The notes below the pieces were generated by a model. It searched no databases. It was not told where the DNA came from and saw nothing but the letters and a program-made list of their open reading frames with translations. Below are positions 1 to 8,829 of a stretch of 64,000 nt of DNA, in pieces. This DNA comes from Paraliobacillus zengyii. GTDB lineage: Bacteria > Bacillota > Bacilli > Bacillales > Amphibacillaceae. Position 1 is the first letter of the stretch. Every line of letters starts with the position of its first letter. The position numbers and the translations under genes are program-made. The DNA is taken from NCBI RefSeq assembly GCF_003268595.1, contig NZ_CP029797.1, positions 3,307,501-3,371,500 of the forward strand. Direction: 5' to 3'.

Positions 1-764
1 AAAGTCATACCCATAGCTGTTACAGCTAGTAGACCTGTTTCATGCGTTACTTCATCTGCAATTGCAAAACAAGCGATTACTGCACTTAATACTGCCGAGG
101 ATTTTAAATACTCTGGCATATGTCCAGCTTCAAATAACCAACCAATCAATTTTCCGAATCCTATACCAAGTACTACAGCAAAAATAGACGCTAGAATAAA
201 GATTAGTAATGCTGTTATATCAGCAGTTTCAGCTGTTAAAAAGACAATAATTTCAAATGCAAACACAGCTAGTAGTGCACCAAAGGGGTCGACAATAATG
301 CCTTCCCATTTCAGAATTTTAGCTGGCCTTGGTTTTAATTTTGACTGTCGTAATAACGGTAATATAACTGTTGGGCCTGTTACAATAAAAATGGCACCAA
401 TGACAAAGGATATAGTCCATGATAATCCTGCTACATAATGAGCAGCTAGTGAGCCTAGAACCCAACTAATTAGAGCTCCCCACGTTACAATTCGAAGTAC
501 AGGTTTACCTAATCCTCGTACTTCTTTAAAATTTAAATTCAAACTACCTTCAAACAAGATAATCGCAACTGCTACGGAAATAAAGGGACGATACATGTCA
601 CCAAAGTCCTGTTCCGGATGAATAATACTAAAAATAGGACCTGCAAGTAAACCAACAATTGACATAACGACAATTGCAGGAAAACGAAATCGCCAAGCTA
701 CCCATTGGGAACCGACTCCAAGTATACCAATTATCATAAATTGCACTAAAAATGAACCGATCAT
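1..764 (-). CDS. Na+/H+ antiporter, CPA1/NhaP type (3' part cut by window edge)
   Basis: The first 254 codons are present; the C-terminus lies left of the window. The protein is a polytopic membrane protein made almost entirely of hydrophobic helices. It carries GPTVILPLLR and WEGIIVDPFGALLA, the pattern of the ion-binding core of cation:proton antiporters of the NhaP/COG0025 group, and a further acidic helix (ACFAIADEVTHETG). By family it exchanges cytoplasmic Na+ (or K+) for protons at the plasma membrane. The ATG at 764-762 is preceded by GAGAGGAGGC at good spacing. No partner gene is visible. Substrate specificity, and whether a C-terminal TrkA-C domain follows, cannot be judged from this part. 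Confidence 0.85.
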   Translation of the reverse strand, partial: MIGSFLVQFMIIGILGVGSQWVAWRFRFPAIVVMSIVGLLAGPIFSIIHPEQDFGDMYRPFISVAVAIILFEGSLNLNFKEVRGLGKPVLRIVTWGALISWVLGSLAAHYVAGLSWTISFVIGAIFIVTGPTVILPLLRQSKLKPRPAKILKWEGIIVDPFGALLAVFAFEIIVFLTAETADITALLIFILASIFAVVLGIGFGKLIGWLFEAGHMPEYLKSSAVLSAVIACFAIADEVTHETGLLAVTAMGMT

Positions 765-1159
765 TTTGTAGCCTCCTCTCTATCCGTCTAACTTTCTAAT
801 TATAACGATAGTTTACTTGTCGCGCCTAATAATGTAAAACAGTTTGAACTATATTCGTCTTCTTTTTTACTCTTCACGAAACTTTGAAGCTAGTTAAACC
901 TTGAATTTCAGCTATTTTAAAGCATCATACAAATTTTAAAACAACTTTTTAAAAAGTCCCTTCTATTAATTTGTCATCTAATGTTAGAATAAGATATAAA
1001 GTTCGACTAACAATCCGCACTTCCACGGCTTGTTAGTCGAACTAAACAGGTTGTTAGCGTCCTTTCGTTCCCACTAAATTAACCGCATTATACTTCAATT
1101 AAAGTGGAGCCTTATCGACGGTGATACTAAACTAAATTTGAAAAAGGATGGCTATCTAG
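765..1159. other. 395-base divergent intergenic region
   Basis: It lies between the divergent antiporter and recQ genes, so it must hold both promoters. No ORF with a ribosome binding site was found. The only strong structure is the inverted repeat at 1000-1043, listed separately. Confidence 0.5.
1000..1043. repeat. 14-bp perfect inverted repeat upstream of recQ
   Basis: AGTTCGACTAACAA (1000-1013) pairs with TTGTTAGTCGAACT (1030-1043) across a 16-base loop. No U-run follows on the plus strand, so a plain terminator for plus-strand transcripts is unlikely. It could be a cruciform, a protein-binding site or a remnant of a mobile repeat. Confidence 0.6.
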
Positions 1160-3259
1160 ATGTTAGAAGAAGCAAAAAAGTTATTAAAAGAATATTATGG
1201 ATTTGATTCTTTTAGGCGTGGCCAAGAAGAGATCATTCAGCATGTTTTACATAAAAGAAATACGTTAGGTCTTATGCCTACTGGTGGTGGCAAATCGATT
1301 TGCTATCAAATTCCCGGTTTACTACTAGATGGTACTGCTATCATCGTCTCTCCATTAATTTCATTAATGAAGGATCAGGTAGATGCGCTACACGCTTTAG
1401 GTATTTCTGCTACATATATTAATAGTTCACTTTCTGGTGAAGAACAACAAGCCCGCTTAAAAGAGTTAAAGGAGGGGAATTATCACTTCGTCTATGTTGC
1501 TCCTGAACGTTTTGAAACCAATTCCTTTTTATATACGATTAAACAAATGAAGATTTCTTTTCTAGCCTTTGATGAAGCACATTGTATATCGCAATGGGGC
1601 CATGATTTTCGTCCTAGCTATCGATCAATCGTGAATACCTTCCACACCCTCACCCACATTCCCATGGTAATGGCTCTCACCGCGACAGCAACTACAGAGG
1701 TTGTGAAGGATATCCAGCGCTTGTTATCGATTGATTCAGACGCCGTAGTTAACACTGGTTTTGCCCGTGAAAATTTAGCTTTTCATCTTATTAAAGGTCG
1801 AGATAAACATGAATTTGTTTCTGAATATCTGAAGGAACATCCTCAAGAGTCCGGTATCATTTATGCACCAACAAGAAAGCAAGTAGATTCCATTGCTAAT
1901 CTATTAGAAGGTAAAAACTTGTCCGTAGCTAAATATCATGCAGGACTTAGTGAACAAAAGCGACAAACAGAACAAAATCGCTTTATCCAAGATGAAGCGA
2001 CGATAATGGTAGCAACAAATGCATTTGGCATGGGGATCGATAAATCTAATGTTCGGTTTGTCATTCACTTCGCATTGCCAATGAATGTCGAAGCTTATTA
2101 TCAAGAAGCAGGGCGCGCTGGACGTGACGGAGAACCTAGTGATTGTATTTTATTATTTTCTGGACAAGACATTCATTTACAGAAGTTCTTAATTGAACAG
2201 TCGATGATGGATGAAAAAATGAAAACAAATGAATACAAGAAACTACAATCAATGGTTAATTACTGCCACACGGATAGCTGTTTGCAAACTTACATGTTGC
2301 ATTATTTTCATGATTACTCAACTGATAAGGATTGTGGTCGCTGTACGAATTGCGAGAATATTGGGGAAAAACAAGATAGGACCAAAGAGGCACAAATGGT
2401 GCTTTCCTGTGTAAAACGAATGAATGAAAGTTTTGGCGCAGGATTAACAGCAAAAGTCTTAAAAGGTTCTAAAGATAAGAAGATCAAACAGTTTGGCTTT
2501 GATAAGTTATCTACTTATAGTTTAATGGCCAATCAAACAGAAAAAGAAATAACGAATTTTATTCATTATTTAGTAGCGGAAGATTTCTTAACCACTGGGG
2601 ATCAGCGTTTTCCTATTTTACAATTAACAAAAAATGCAGAAGCTATTTTAAAAGGAACCCAAAAGATCTGGATGCAAAAAGGAAAAGTTCTACAAGCAGC
2701 TAAGACAGACTACAAAGAAAGTTTATTCGAGAAACTGCGTGTGTTACGTAAAGAAATGGCTGCTCACGATAAAGTTCCTCCGTATGTTCTTTTCTCAGAT
2801 GCAACATTAAAAGAGTTAAGTCGCTATTTACCACAAACAAAAGAGGACATGCTTCATATTAAAGGAGTGGGAACGAAAAAGTTCGAACAGTATGGAGTGC
2901 CCTTCATGGATGCTATTACAGAATGGATAAAAGAACAAGCACCAAAGGAAACGGATGATCAGCCAAGCTATTTGGTTAGTTATCAACTTTATCAAGCAGG
3001 TGAATCGTTAGCTGAAATTGCTAACAAACGAGAAATTAAAGAACAAACTGTTTCTAGTCATTTATTTCAAGCTTATCAACATGGGATGGAGTTAGATTGG
3101 TCACTCTTTTTTTCCGAAGATGAGGAAATGGCGGTATTGGACGCTCACGAACAACTAGAAGAACCAAAACTGAAAGCCCTCAAAGACAGTCTAGATGAAA
3201 GCTACAGTTATGAAATCATCCGAGCGGTATTAATAAAAAATAGGATCTTAACGAGTTAA
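1160..3259 (+). CDS. recQ: ATP-dependent DNA helicase RecQ
   Basis: A 3'-5' superfamily 2 helicase acting in recombination and replication-fork repair. Walker A is in MPTGGGKS (residues ~39-46) and the DEAH box is in FDEAHCISQWGHDFR (~135-150). Helicase motifs V/VI appear as ATNAFGMGIDKSNVRFVIH and QEAGRAGRDG. A Cys cluster follows (CHTDSCL ... CGRCTNC, ~370-400), which is the RecQ zinc-binding subdomain, then a winged helix, an HRDC-like segment (~525-590) and a C-terminal helix-turn-helix (ESLAEIANKREIKEQTVSSH). At 699 residues it is longer than E. coli RecQ because of this last domain, which is usual in Firmicute homologues. The start follows AAAGGATGG. It is transcribed alone. Confidence 0.93.
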   Translation: MLEEAKKLLKEYYGFDSFRRGQEEIIQHVLHKRNTLGLMPTGGGKSICYQIPGLLLDGTAIIVSPLISLMKDQVDALHALGISATYINSSLSGEEQQARLKELKEGNYHFVYVAPERFETNSFLYTIKQMKISFLAFDEAHCISQWGHDFRPSYRSIVNTFHTLTHIPMVMALTATATTEVVKDIQRLLSIDSDAVVNTGFARENLAFHLIKGRDKHEFVSEYLKEHPQESGIIYAPTRKQVDSIANLLEGKNLSVAKYHAGLSEQKRQTEQNRFIQDEATIMVATNAFGMGIDKSNVRFVIHFALPMNVEAYYQEAGRAGRDGEPSDCILLFSGQDIHLQKFLIEQSMMDEKMKTNEYKKLQSMVNYCHTDSCLQTYMLHYFHDYSTDKDCGRCTNCENIGEKQDRTKEAQMVLSCVKRMNESFGAGLTAKVLKGSKDKKIKQFGFDKLSTYSLMANQTEKEITNFIHYLVAEDFLTTGDQRFPILQLTKNAEAILKGTQKIWMQKGKVLQAAKTDYKESLFEKLRVLRKEMAAHDKVPPYVLFSDATLKELSRYLPQTKEDMLHIKGVGTKKFEQYGVPFMDAITEWIKEQAPKETDDQPSYLVSYQLYQAGESLAEIANKREIKEQTVSSHLFQAYQHGMELDWSLFFSEDEEMAVLDAHEQLEEPKLKALKDSLDESYSYEIIRAVLIKNRILTS

Positions 3260-3340
3260 CCTATTGTGATTGAGATCATTATTACTTATATCATTAAGCC
3301 ACTTTCTAAAAAATAGTAACTATGACTAACTCTCTATAAA

Positions 3341-3404
3341 CTTCGACATAACGTGCTTGATCTCACTACGTCAGCAAAGGGTTTCGCTTTCCGTGGGCAC
3401 AACC
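3341..3404 (+). repeat. Dispersed palindromic repeat, copy A, left part
   Basis: This holds the family core ACGTCAGCAAAGGGTTTCGC followed by TTTCCGTGGGCACAACC. The copy is broken at 3404 by the IS231-like element and continues at 4985. Related copies lie at 5354, 53411, 53681, 58841 and 59111. Confidence 0.75.
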
Positions 3405-4984
3405 CATAGCCGTCAAGCTAAGGATAAACTATAGAAAAAACAAACATTACGCAACTAACTTCTAACATAAAGTTGAATTATTTTCCAATTAGATGTATGT
3501 GTAATAATAAGCCACTTTACTATTTTAAAAAAATGTATACCGTAAGCCTATACTGCTTGGAAGGTTTGTTCATACGTAAGATATAGAATGTCAAAAGGAC
3601 TCTTATGTTGATAACGATGATCTTTCCTTCCATGCCTGTAGACATTTTGATAGATGTTCTTTATCAATGTAATAAAGGAAGTGCTATGATACAACGCTTG
3701 GCCTTGATCCTCTTCAATGGCGCTTTTCACATGGTCGATACATTTGAACTCACTGCCTTCGATCTGATGCTTCTGATAGAGGTAATAACGACATTGAAAA
3801 GCAATCATAGATGATAGAAGAATATGAATTAGCGTACCATATAAATGGCACGCAAACCGTTCAGGATTCATTGCGCGCACCTTGTCGATATGAAATAATG
3901 ATTTCCATGTTTTAAATAGAATTTCCACTTGCCAACGTAAGGAATAGATTGGGTATAACCCTTGCATATCTACTTGATCCGATGTTATATTGGTGGCAAG
4001 GATTTGGATTTGATTTTTTTTGGTGGCGGATTGGGTGTGACCCCCTTTCCGTCTTCTCTTTTGTAAATACCCCTCTCTTTTCATTTTCTGTTCCTCGGTT
4101 AATTGTTGCACGACAAGACGCGTTTGAAGTGTGTTTTTTCCTTTTTTTCCGATTTGAATGTGTCCATAATCTATCGCCTCTCCAGGTTCCAATTTTTTTG
4201 CATCTTCTTCTGGTTTGATTTCCATCATCTTCCCTTTTTCATCCCATGTCCAAAACGTCATATTGGCAGGAACACGTGAGATATAAAAGCCACCTGCACG
4301 CTCTATTTTCTTCAAATGTTCGCCAGAAAAGTAACCCAAATCGCGCAAGATAAGATCTCCTGATTCAATTGTATCTGCCAATTCACGTGCTGCGTATTGG
4401 TCGCTTTTTGTTTGGTCATAAAGGAATGTATGCAGAAATTTCCCTTCAAATAGTTCATATTCTAATTGGATTTTGGCACCATCCGGGTGATCTGGATCAT
4501 TTTTAGGTACACCAAAAGAAGTGGCATCTAAAATACGGATACGAGAAAATAAATGATCTATATATAATGGACGCGTAAAAAGAGCTTGTTGTTCAGCTAG
4601 TTGATAAAAAATCCCCTTGAGAAAGGCTACACTTTTCTCATTGAAACGTTGATGTAAGGCTTGTTTAGATATATCTGCGCCAGATAAGCGCGTGATCGTT
4701 GCACATAACTTACTCAATCGTTCAGAGCCAACCGTTTGTTGCATAAAAGCACAAATACTTAGAAAATCCTCTGGCTTTAATTTGTTTTGGCGTTGAACAA
4801 AGCCAATTTCACGCGCCCATTGACGCACCTCAGAGACTGATAACACCTGATGAATGCCTTGAATAAATGGCTCCATTTCTTTCTTGAAACGCATCGAAAC
4901 TCCCTCCAAATAAATTTTCCTTATCCGTTAGGGTATCGTATTTTTCTAGTTCTTTAAACCGTAGTGCTTAGCTTGACGGCTATG
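3405..4984 (-). mobile_element. Intact IS231-like insertion sequence (IS4 superfamily), 1580 bp
   Basis: Both ends carry the same 18-bp terminal inverted repeat CATAGCCGTCAAGCTAAG (3405-3422, and its complement at 4967-4984). The element is flanked by a perfect 10-bp direct repeat, GGGCACAACC (3395-3404 and 4985-4994), which is the target-site duplication. It encodes one complete transposase. The CAT start of the ends, the 10-bp duplication and a target beginning GGG agree with what is known of IS231. Removing the element and one duplication restores a continuous copy of a dispersed repeat. Intact ends, target duplication and ORF suggest a recent and probably active insertion. Confidence 0.93.
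3548..4894 (-). CDS. IS4-superfamily (IS231-like) transposase
   Basis: A DDE transposase that cuts and joins the ends of the surrounding element. The first acidic residue is in RILDATSFGVP, the second in LILRDLGYF, and the Y-R-E-K signature of the IS4 superfamily is YSLRWQVEILFKTWK near residue 320. At 448 residues, full length is likely. The reading frame opens at a TTG (4909), but that codon lies inside the ribosome binding site GGAGGGAG (about 4900-4907). The ATG at 4894, six bases further on, is therefore the better start. No frameshift is seen. Confidence 0.93.
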   Translation of the reverse strand: MRFKKEMEPFIQGIHQVLSVSEVRQWAREIGFVQRQNKLKPEDFLSICAFMQQTVGSERLSKLCATITRLSGADISKQALHQRFNEKSVAFLKGIFYQLAEQQALFTRPLYIDHLFSRIRILDATSFGVPKNDPDHPDGAKIQLEYELFEGKFLHTFLYDQTKSDQYAARELADTIESGDLILRDLGYFSGEHLKKIERAGGFYISRVPANMTFWTWDEKGKMMEIKPEEDAKKLEPGEAIDYGHIQIGKKGKNTLQTRLVVQQLTEEQKMKREGYLQKRRRKGGHTQSATKKNQIQILATNITSDQVDMQGLYPIYSLRWQVEILFKTWKSLFHIDKVRAMNPERFACHLYGTLIHILLSSMIAFQCRYYLYQKHQIEGSEFKCIDHVKSAIEEDQGQALYHSTSFITLIKNIYQNVYRHGRKDHRYQHKSPFDILYLTYEQTFQAV

Positions 4985-5122
4985 GGGCACAACCTCAGCT
5001 ATCTATAGAAGCAAAGTTCGCTTCTATAGAGGATCTTCGGTTTGTGGGATTGCGATTACTCATCCCATCGAAAACATTTGCTGTTCCCACAGGAGTCTCA
5101 ACCATTTGCTTCCTTCGTTCTA
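4985..5122 (+). repeat. Dispersed palindromic repeat, copy A, right part
   Basis: It continues copy A after the IS. It has a perfect 11-bp stem, TCTATAGAAGC (5002-5012) with GCTTCTATAGA (5020-5030), around the loop AAAGTTC. The family tail follows: GATCTTCGG, an extra block TGGGATTGCGATTACTC shared only with the copy at 58841, GCTGTTCCCACAGGAGTCTC and TTTGCTTCCTTCG. Confidence 0.75.
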
Positions 5123-5483
5123 GCGGTCTAAATTGAAATATAAAATTGGAACATTTGACAAGCCTACCTTGTCGCTATAGTGTAAGTAACTTCCATACAC
5201 AATAATCATGTAGTATTTCTAATTCAAACTAGCTGTAATTCGGAAACTCGTGCTGTTCCTATAGGATAAGGAATGCTTCGACAGTGATAGAGAGCTTGTT
5301 TTCTATCTTATTTGTAATTTACGACTCAAGAAAGGATACAACTATACTAGTGATTGAAATATACGTAGACTCCTGTGGGAACAGCACGGAAAGCGAAGTA
5401 TATTTCAAGAGCGGTATGCTACGTCTCAATTTCTTTCAGGTTCGAATATTTAAACGTAACATCGTTTACGAAAAGAATTCATT
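5123..5483. other. 361-base gap, mainly non-coding
   Basis: It holds a short repeat element (5354-5408) but no ORF with a convincing ribosome binding site. The only frame of note (5284-5526) runs through repeat sequence and a terminator and is not thought to be real. Confidence 0.5.
5354..5408 (-). repeat. Short form of the dispersed repeat, with inverted ends
   Basis: TTGAAATATAC (5354-5364) and GTATATTTCAA (5398-5408) are perfect 11-bp inverted ends. Between them, read on the minus strand, is GCTTTCCGTGCTGTTCCCAC then AGGAGT, the two flanks of the longer repeat joined without the central stem. Confidence 0.65.
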
Positions 5484-5512
5484 AAAAAACCTCGCAAAGC
5501 TAATTTGCGAGG
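5484..5512 (-). terminator. Rho-independent terminator of ampS
   Basis: On the minus strand CCTCGCAAA, a 5-base loop and TTTGCGAGG are followed by six T. It lies 11 bases after the ampS stop codon. Confidence 0.9.
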
Positions 5513-5522
5513 TTTTCGTTTA

Positions 5523-6752
5523 TTAAAATGCCCATGCGCCTTTTCGGAAGACTGCTTCTGTTGTGCCGTCAGCACTTACGCCATCGATGTCTAAATCACC
5601 TGATCCGATCATGAAATCAACGTGTGTCAGACTATCATTTACACCATGTTCATCTAACTCTTTATCATTCATAGCTGATCCGCCCTCCAAATTTGTTGGA
5701 TAAGCTTTTCCTAGTGCAATATGACACGATGCATTCTCATCATATAAAGTATTAAAAAAAATCAAATCAGACTGTGAAATCGGCGATGCATGCGGTACTA
5801 ATGCTAGCTCCCCTAGTCTACTAGAACCTTCATCAGTATCAAGTAAATGTTTGAGTGTTTCAAGACCTTGTTCTGCTTTGAAATCGACAACCTTACCTTC
5901 TTTAAAAGTCAGACTGAAGTTATCTATCATGTTTCCACCATAGATTAATGGTTTCGTACTTGCTACTGTACCATTCACGCCATACTTATGTGGTAATGTG
6001 AACACTTCTTCAGTAGGCATATTCGGATTAAAAGTCGTTCCTTCTGATGTTTTAGCAGAACCGCCTTTCCAAACATGTCCTTTTGGTAAGTCAAAACTAA
6101 TATCTGTACCTGGCGCTTTAAAAACCAATTTAGTGTATTGCTTTTTATTTAACACTTCTCTTGCGTCTTTCAATTTTTGATTATGTTCATCCCATGCTGC
6201 AACAGGATCTTCTTTATCCACACGGACAATCTTAAATATTTGTTCCCAAAGGCTTTCCTTTGCATCTTCTGTTGACTTTTCCGGGAATATCTTTTGTGCC
6301 CAATCACCTGTTGGAATGGAAATAATTGACCATGCAATCAAATCATTCATAATATACTTACGAAATTCCTTCATTGCTTCCGCGCTTGCCTTTTGCGCTT
6401 TTGCGACTTTTCCTGCATCAACATCTTTTAACAAATCCGGATTGGTCGAACGAATTGACAACAACGCCGCTCCATCTTTTGCGAAGGCCAACTGTTTATC
6501 AATTTTCCATTGTGGGATCGTTGTTAACACTTCTTCTGGCGCATTTTGATATTTTAACAGTGTTAACGCATCATCTTCCCAATTTACAAGCACATCTTTC
6601 GCACCTAATTCATACGCTTTTTCAACAACAATTCGCGTGAAATCTGCTCCTTCAATTGATGAATTAACCATCAACGCTTGCCCTTTTTGTAAATTAACTC
6701 CGGTACGTAAAGCTAGTTCTGCATACTTTTCTTGCATTTGTAAATCTGACAT
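5523..6752 (-). CDS. ampS: Aminopeptidase, M29 family (AmpS/aminopeptidase T)
   Basis: A cytoplasmic metallo-aminopeptidase that removes N-terminal residues from peptides. The 409-residue length is typical of M29 enzymes. The family landmarks are the N-terminal EKYAELALRTGVNLQKGQ, the central NMPTEEVFTLPHKYGVNG, LVPHASPISQSDLIFFNTLYDENASCHIALG and the C-terminal HVDFMIGSGDLDIDG, which together supply the Glu/His/Asp ligands of the two-metal site. There is no signal peptide. The ATG at 6752 follows a GGAGGGAATG ribosome binding site. It is monocistronic with its own terminator, and nothing unusual was seen. Confidence 0.93.
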   Translation of the reverse strand: MSDLQMQEKYAELALRTGVNLQKGQALMVNSSIEGADFTRIVVEKAYELGAKDVLVNWEDDALTLLKYQNAPEEVLTTIPQWKIDKQLAFAKDGAALLSIRSTNPDLLKDVDAGKVAKAQKASAEAMKEFRKYIMNDLIAWSIISIPTGDWAQKIFPEKSTEDAKESLWEQIFKIVRVDKEDPVAAWDEHNQKLKDAREVLNKKQYTKLVFKAPGTDISFDLPKGHVWKGGSAKTSEGTTFNPNMPTEEVFTLPHKYGVNGTVASTKPLIYGGNMIDNFSLTFKEGKVVDFKAEQGLETLKHLLDTDEGSSRLGELALVPHASPISQSDLIFFNTLYDENASCHIALGKAYPTNLEGGSAMNDKELDEHGVNDSLTHVDFMIGSGDLDIDGVSADGTTEAVFRKGAWAF

Positions 6753-6786
6753 GACATTCCCTCCATTTATGTATCTCTATATTGCT

Positions 6787-6826
6787 ATTAAATAAGTATA
6801 TGAGATAAACCATGTACTTATTTAAT
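6787..6826. repeat. 12-bp inverted repeat between the ABC-F gene and ampS
   Basis: ATTAAATAAGTA (6787-6798) pairs perfectly with TACTTATTTAAT (6815-6826). It lies just after the end of the minus-strand ABC-F gene, but AT-only stems without a clear U-run make it a doubtful terminator. Confidence 0.4.
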
Positions 6827-6852
6827 TATGGCTTTTACTTATACATGCATTA

Positions 6853-8736
6853 TTATGATTCACTTGCTTCAACGAGTAAAGATAGCTCTTCCCAGCGTTC
6901 CATCTTCTGTTCTAAATTCGTCTCCAGTTCAACTTGCTTATCAAAATAAGTTTGAACCTTTTCTGCATCACTGCCAGAATCGATAATAGCTTGTTTAACA
7001 CCTTCTATTTCTTCTTCTATACTCTCGATTTCATTTTCAATTTGATCCCATTCTTTTTGATCATTATATGATAATTTTTTTCGTTTAGATCGAGGTTTTT
7101 TAACATCTGTTTTCTCAGCCTTTGTTTTCACTTGGCTCTCTTGCGTTTTCTGATCCATAAATGTACTATAATTACCATAAAAATGCCCAATCTCTCCAGG
7201 CGCTTCAAATGTAATTAATTGATCAACCACACGATCTAAAAAGTAACGATCGTGTGAAACGGTTATAACAACACCCGAGAAATAATCCAAATAATCTTCT
7301 AGAACACTTAATGTTTGTGTATCCAAATCATTTGTTGGCTCATCTAATAACAAGACATTTGGTTCTTCCATTAGTACTTTTAATAGATAGAGCCTTCTTC
7401 TTTCTCCACCAGAAAGTCTTCTAATATACGTCCACTGATGTGCACGGGAAAATAGAAAGCGTTCTAGCATTTGTTCAGCCGTAATTGTTTCTCCATCTTT
7501 TGTATGGATAACCTGTGCTGTTTCATGAATATATTCAATCACACGGGAATCCTCACCCATCTGACTGTGATCCTGTGTGTAATAACCAATTTTAACTGTA
7601 GGGCCTACATCTATATCTCCTGTATCTGGCTCTATTCTCCCAGCGATCATATTTAACAACGTCGTCTTTCCACTTCCATTAGCGCCAATAATACCAATTC
7701 TGTCGCCTGGATTAACTAAGAAGTCAAAGTTCCTAACTAAATGTTGGTCCTCATACGCTTTACTTATACCATTTATTTCAAGAACTTTTTTACCCAATCG
7801 TTTTGTTCCTGCTTGAAAATTCATCGATTGTTTATCGGTATTAAAACGCTCTTCTTTCATTTCCTCCACGCGATCAATTCGAGCTTTTTGTTTTGTTGAA
7901 CGCGCCTTTGCCCCTCGTCTTAACCATGCTAATTCACGTTTTAGTGTGTTGGCATGTTTTTGTTCACTCTGCATTTCTAATGCTTCCCGTTCCGCTTTTT
8001 TTTCTAGGAATGTTTCATAATTACCTTGGTAACGGTACAATGTCGCATTGTCTAGTTCATATATTCTATTAGTTATTCGATTTAAAAAGTACCTATCGTG
8101 TGTTACGAGCATGATCGCACCTTTGTATTGCGGTAAATACGTTTCCAACCATTCAATCGTTTGATTGTCTAAATGGTTAGTAGGCTCATCAAGTATTAAT
8201 AAGTCAGCTGGTTGTATTAAAGCTTTCGCCATAGCTACACGTTTCTTTTGACCACCTGATAAGTTTTTAATCTGCTGATTAAACATGGTAATACCTAACT
8301 TGGTTAAAATTGTTTTCGCAGTTGTACTCGCATCCCAAGCATCTAGTTGATCCATTGTTTGTTGCGTGTTTAACAATGCATTTTGCAAATCGACGTTTGT
8401 CGCATCAGCTTCAAGTTGTAATAGTAGTTGCTCGTAACGACGTAATACAACCATTACATCAGCATCACCTGCAAATATTTCTTCTAAAATAGTATTTTCC
8501 TCTTCTAGTACAGGTTCTTGCGTTAAATACGCCACTTGAAAATCTTTAGCGTGATGAATCACTCCTGCATCTTTTTGTTCCGTTCCTGCTAAAATCCGTA
8601 GTAAAGTCGATTTACCAGTGCCATTAACACCAATCAATCCAATTCGTTCTTGCCTACTAATAGAAAAGGCAATTGACTCAAACAACACTTTATCTCCATA
8701 TGATTTCGTTACATTCTCAACTGCTATTATTTCCAT
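6853..8736 (-). CDS. yfmR: ABC-F family ATPase, Uup/YfmR type
   Basis: A soluble twin-ATPase of the ABC-F family, which acts on ribosomes and not in membrane transport. Domain 1 has Walker A GVNGTGKST (~36-44), signature LSGGQKKR and Walker B LLILDEPTNHLD. Domain 2 has GANGSGKTT, LSGGERRR and VLLLDEPTNDLD. A charged linker lies between them (~245-310). The C-terminal coiled coil (~555-625, SRKRKKLSYNDQKEW onward) is the Uup-type DNA/RNA-binding tail, which favours YfmR over YdiF or YkpA. The frame opens at GTG 8745, but this lies within the ribosome binding site AAAGGTGA, so ATG 8736 is used. B. subtilis YfmR is almost the same length. Confidence 0.9.
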   Translation of the reverse strand: MEIIAVENVTKSYGDKVLFESIAFSISRQERIGLIGVNGTGKSTLLRILAGTEQKDAGVIHHAKDFQVAYLTQEPVLEEENTILEEIFAGDADVMVVLRRYEQLLLQLEADATNVDLQNALLNTQQTMDQLDAWDASTTAKTILTKLGITMFNQQIKNLSGGQKKRVAMAKALIQPADLLILDEPTNHLDNQTIEWLETYLPQYKGAIMLVTHDRYFLNRITNRIYELDNATLYRYQGNYETFLEKKAEREALEMQSEQKHANTLKRELAWLRRGAKARSTKQKARIDRVEEMKEERFNTDKQSMNFQAGTKRLGKKVLEINGISKAYEDQHLVRNFDFLVNPGDRIGIIGANGSGKTTLLNMIAGRIEPDTGDIDVGPTVKIGYYTQDHSQMGEDSRVIEYIHETAQVIHTKDGETITAEQMLERFLFSRAHQWTYIRRLSGGERRRLYLLKVLMEEPNVLLLDEPTNDLDTQTLSVLEDYLDYFSGVVITVSHDRYFLDRVVDQLITFEAPGEIGHFYGNYSTFMDQKTQESQVKTKAEKTDVKKPRSKRKKLSYNDQKEWDQIENEIESIEEEIEGVKQAIIDSGSDAEKVQTYFDKQVELETNLEQKMERWEELSLLVEASES

Positions 8737-8753
8737 TATATTCACCTTTCAAT

Positions 8754-8792
8754 TAAAAACATCTCTACTACTAAGTATAGTACAGAGATGTT
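8754..8792 (-). terminator. Terminator of the VOC dioxygenase gene
   Basis: On the minus strand AACATCTCT (8792-8784) pairs with AGAGATGTT (8766-8758) and runs into a T stretch. It separates the dioxygenase gene from yfmR, which starts 18 bases further on. Confidence 0.75.
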
Positions 8793-8829
8793 AGGAGCAC
8801 AAACAGATACAATGCGTTTATCATTAATT

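Noticed and set aside
5284..5526. 80-residue frame before ampS
   Set aside because: It runs through a repeat element and into the ampS terminator, without a ribosome binding site.
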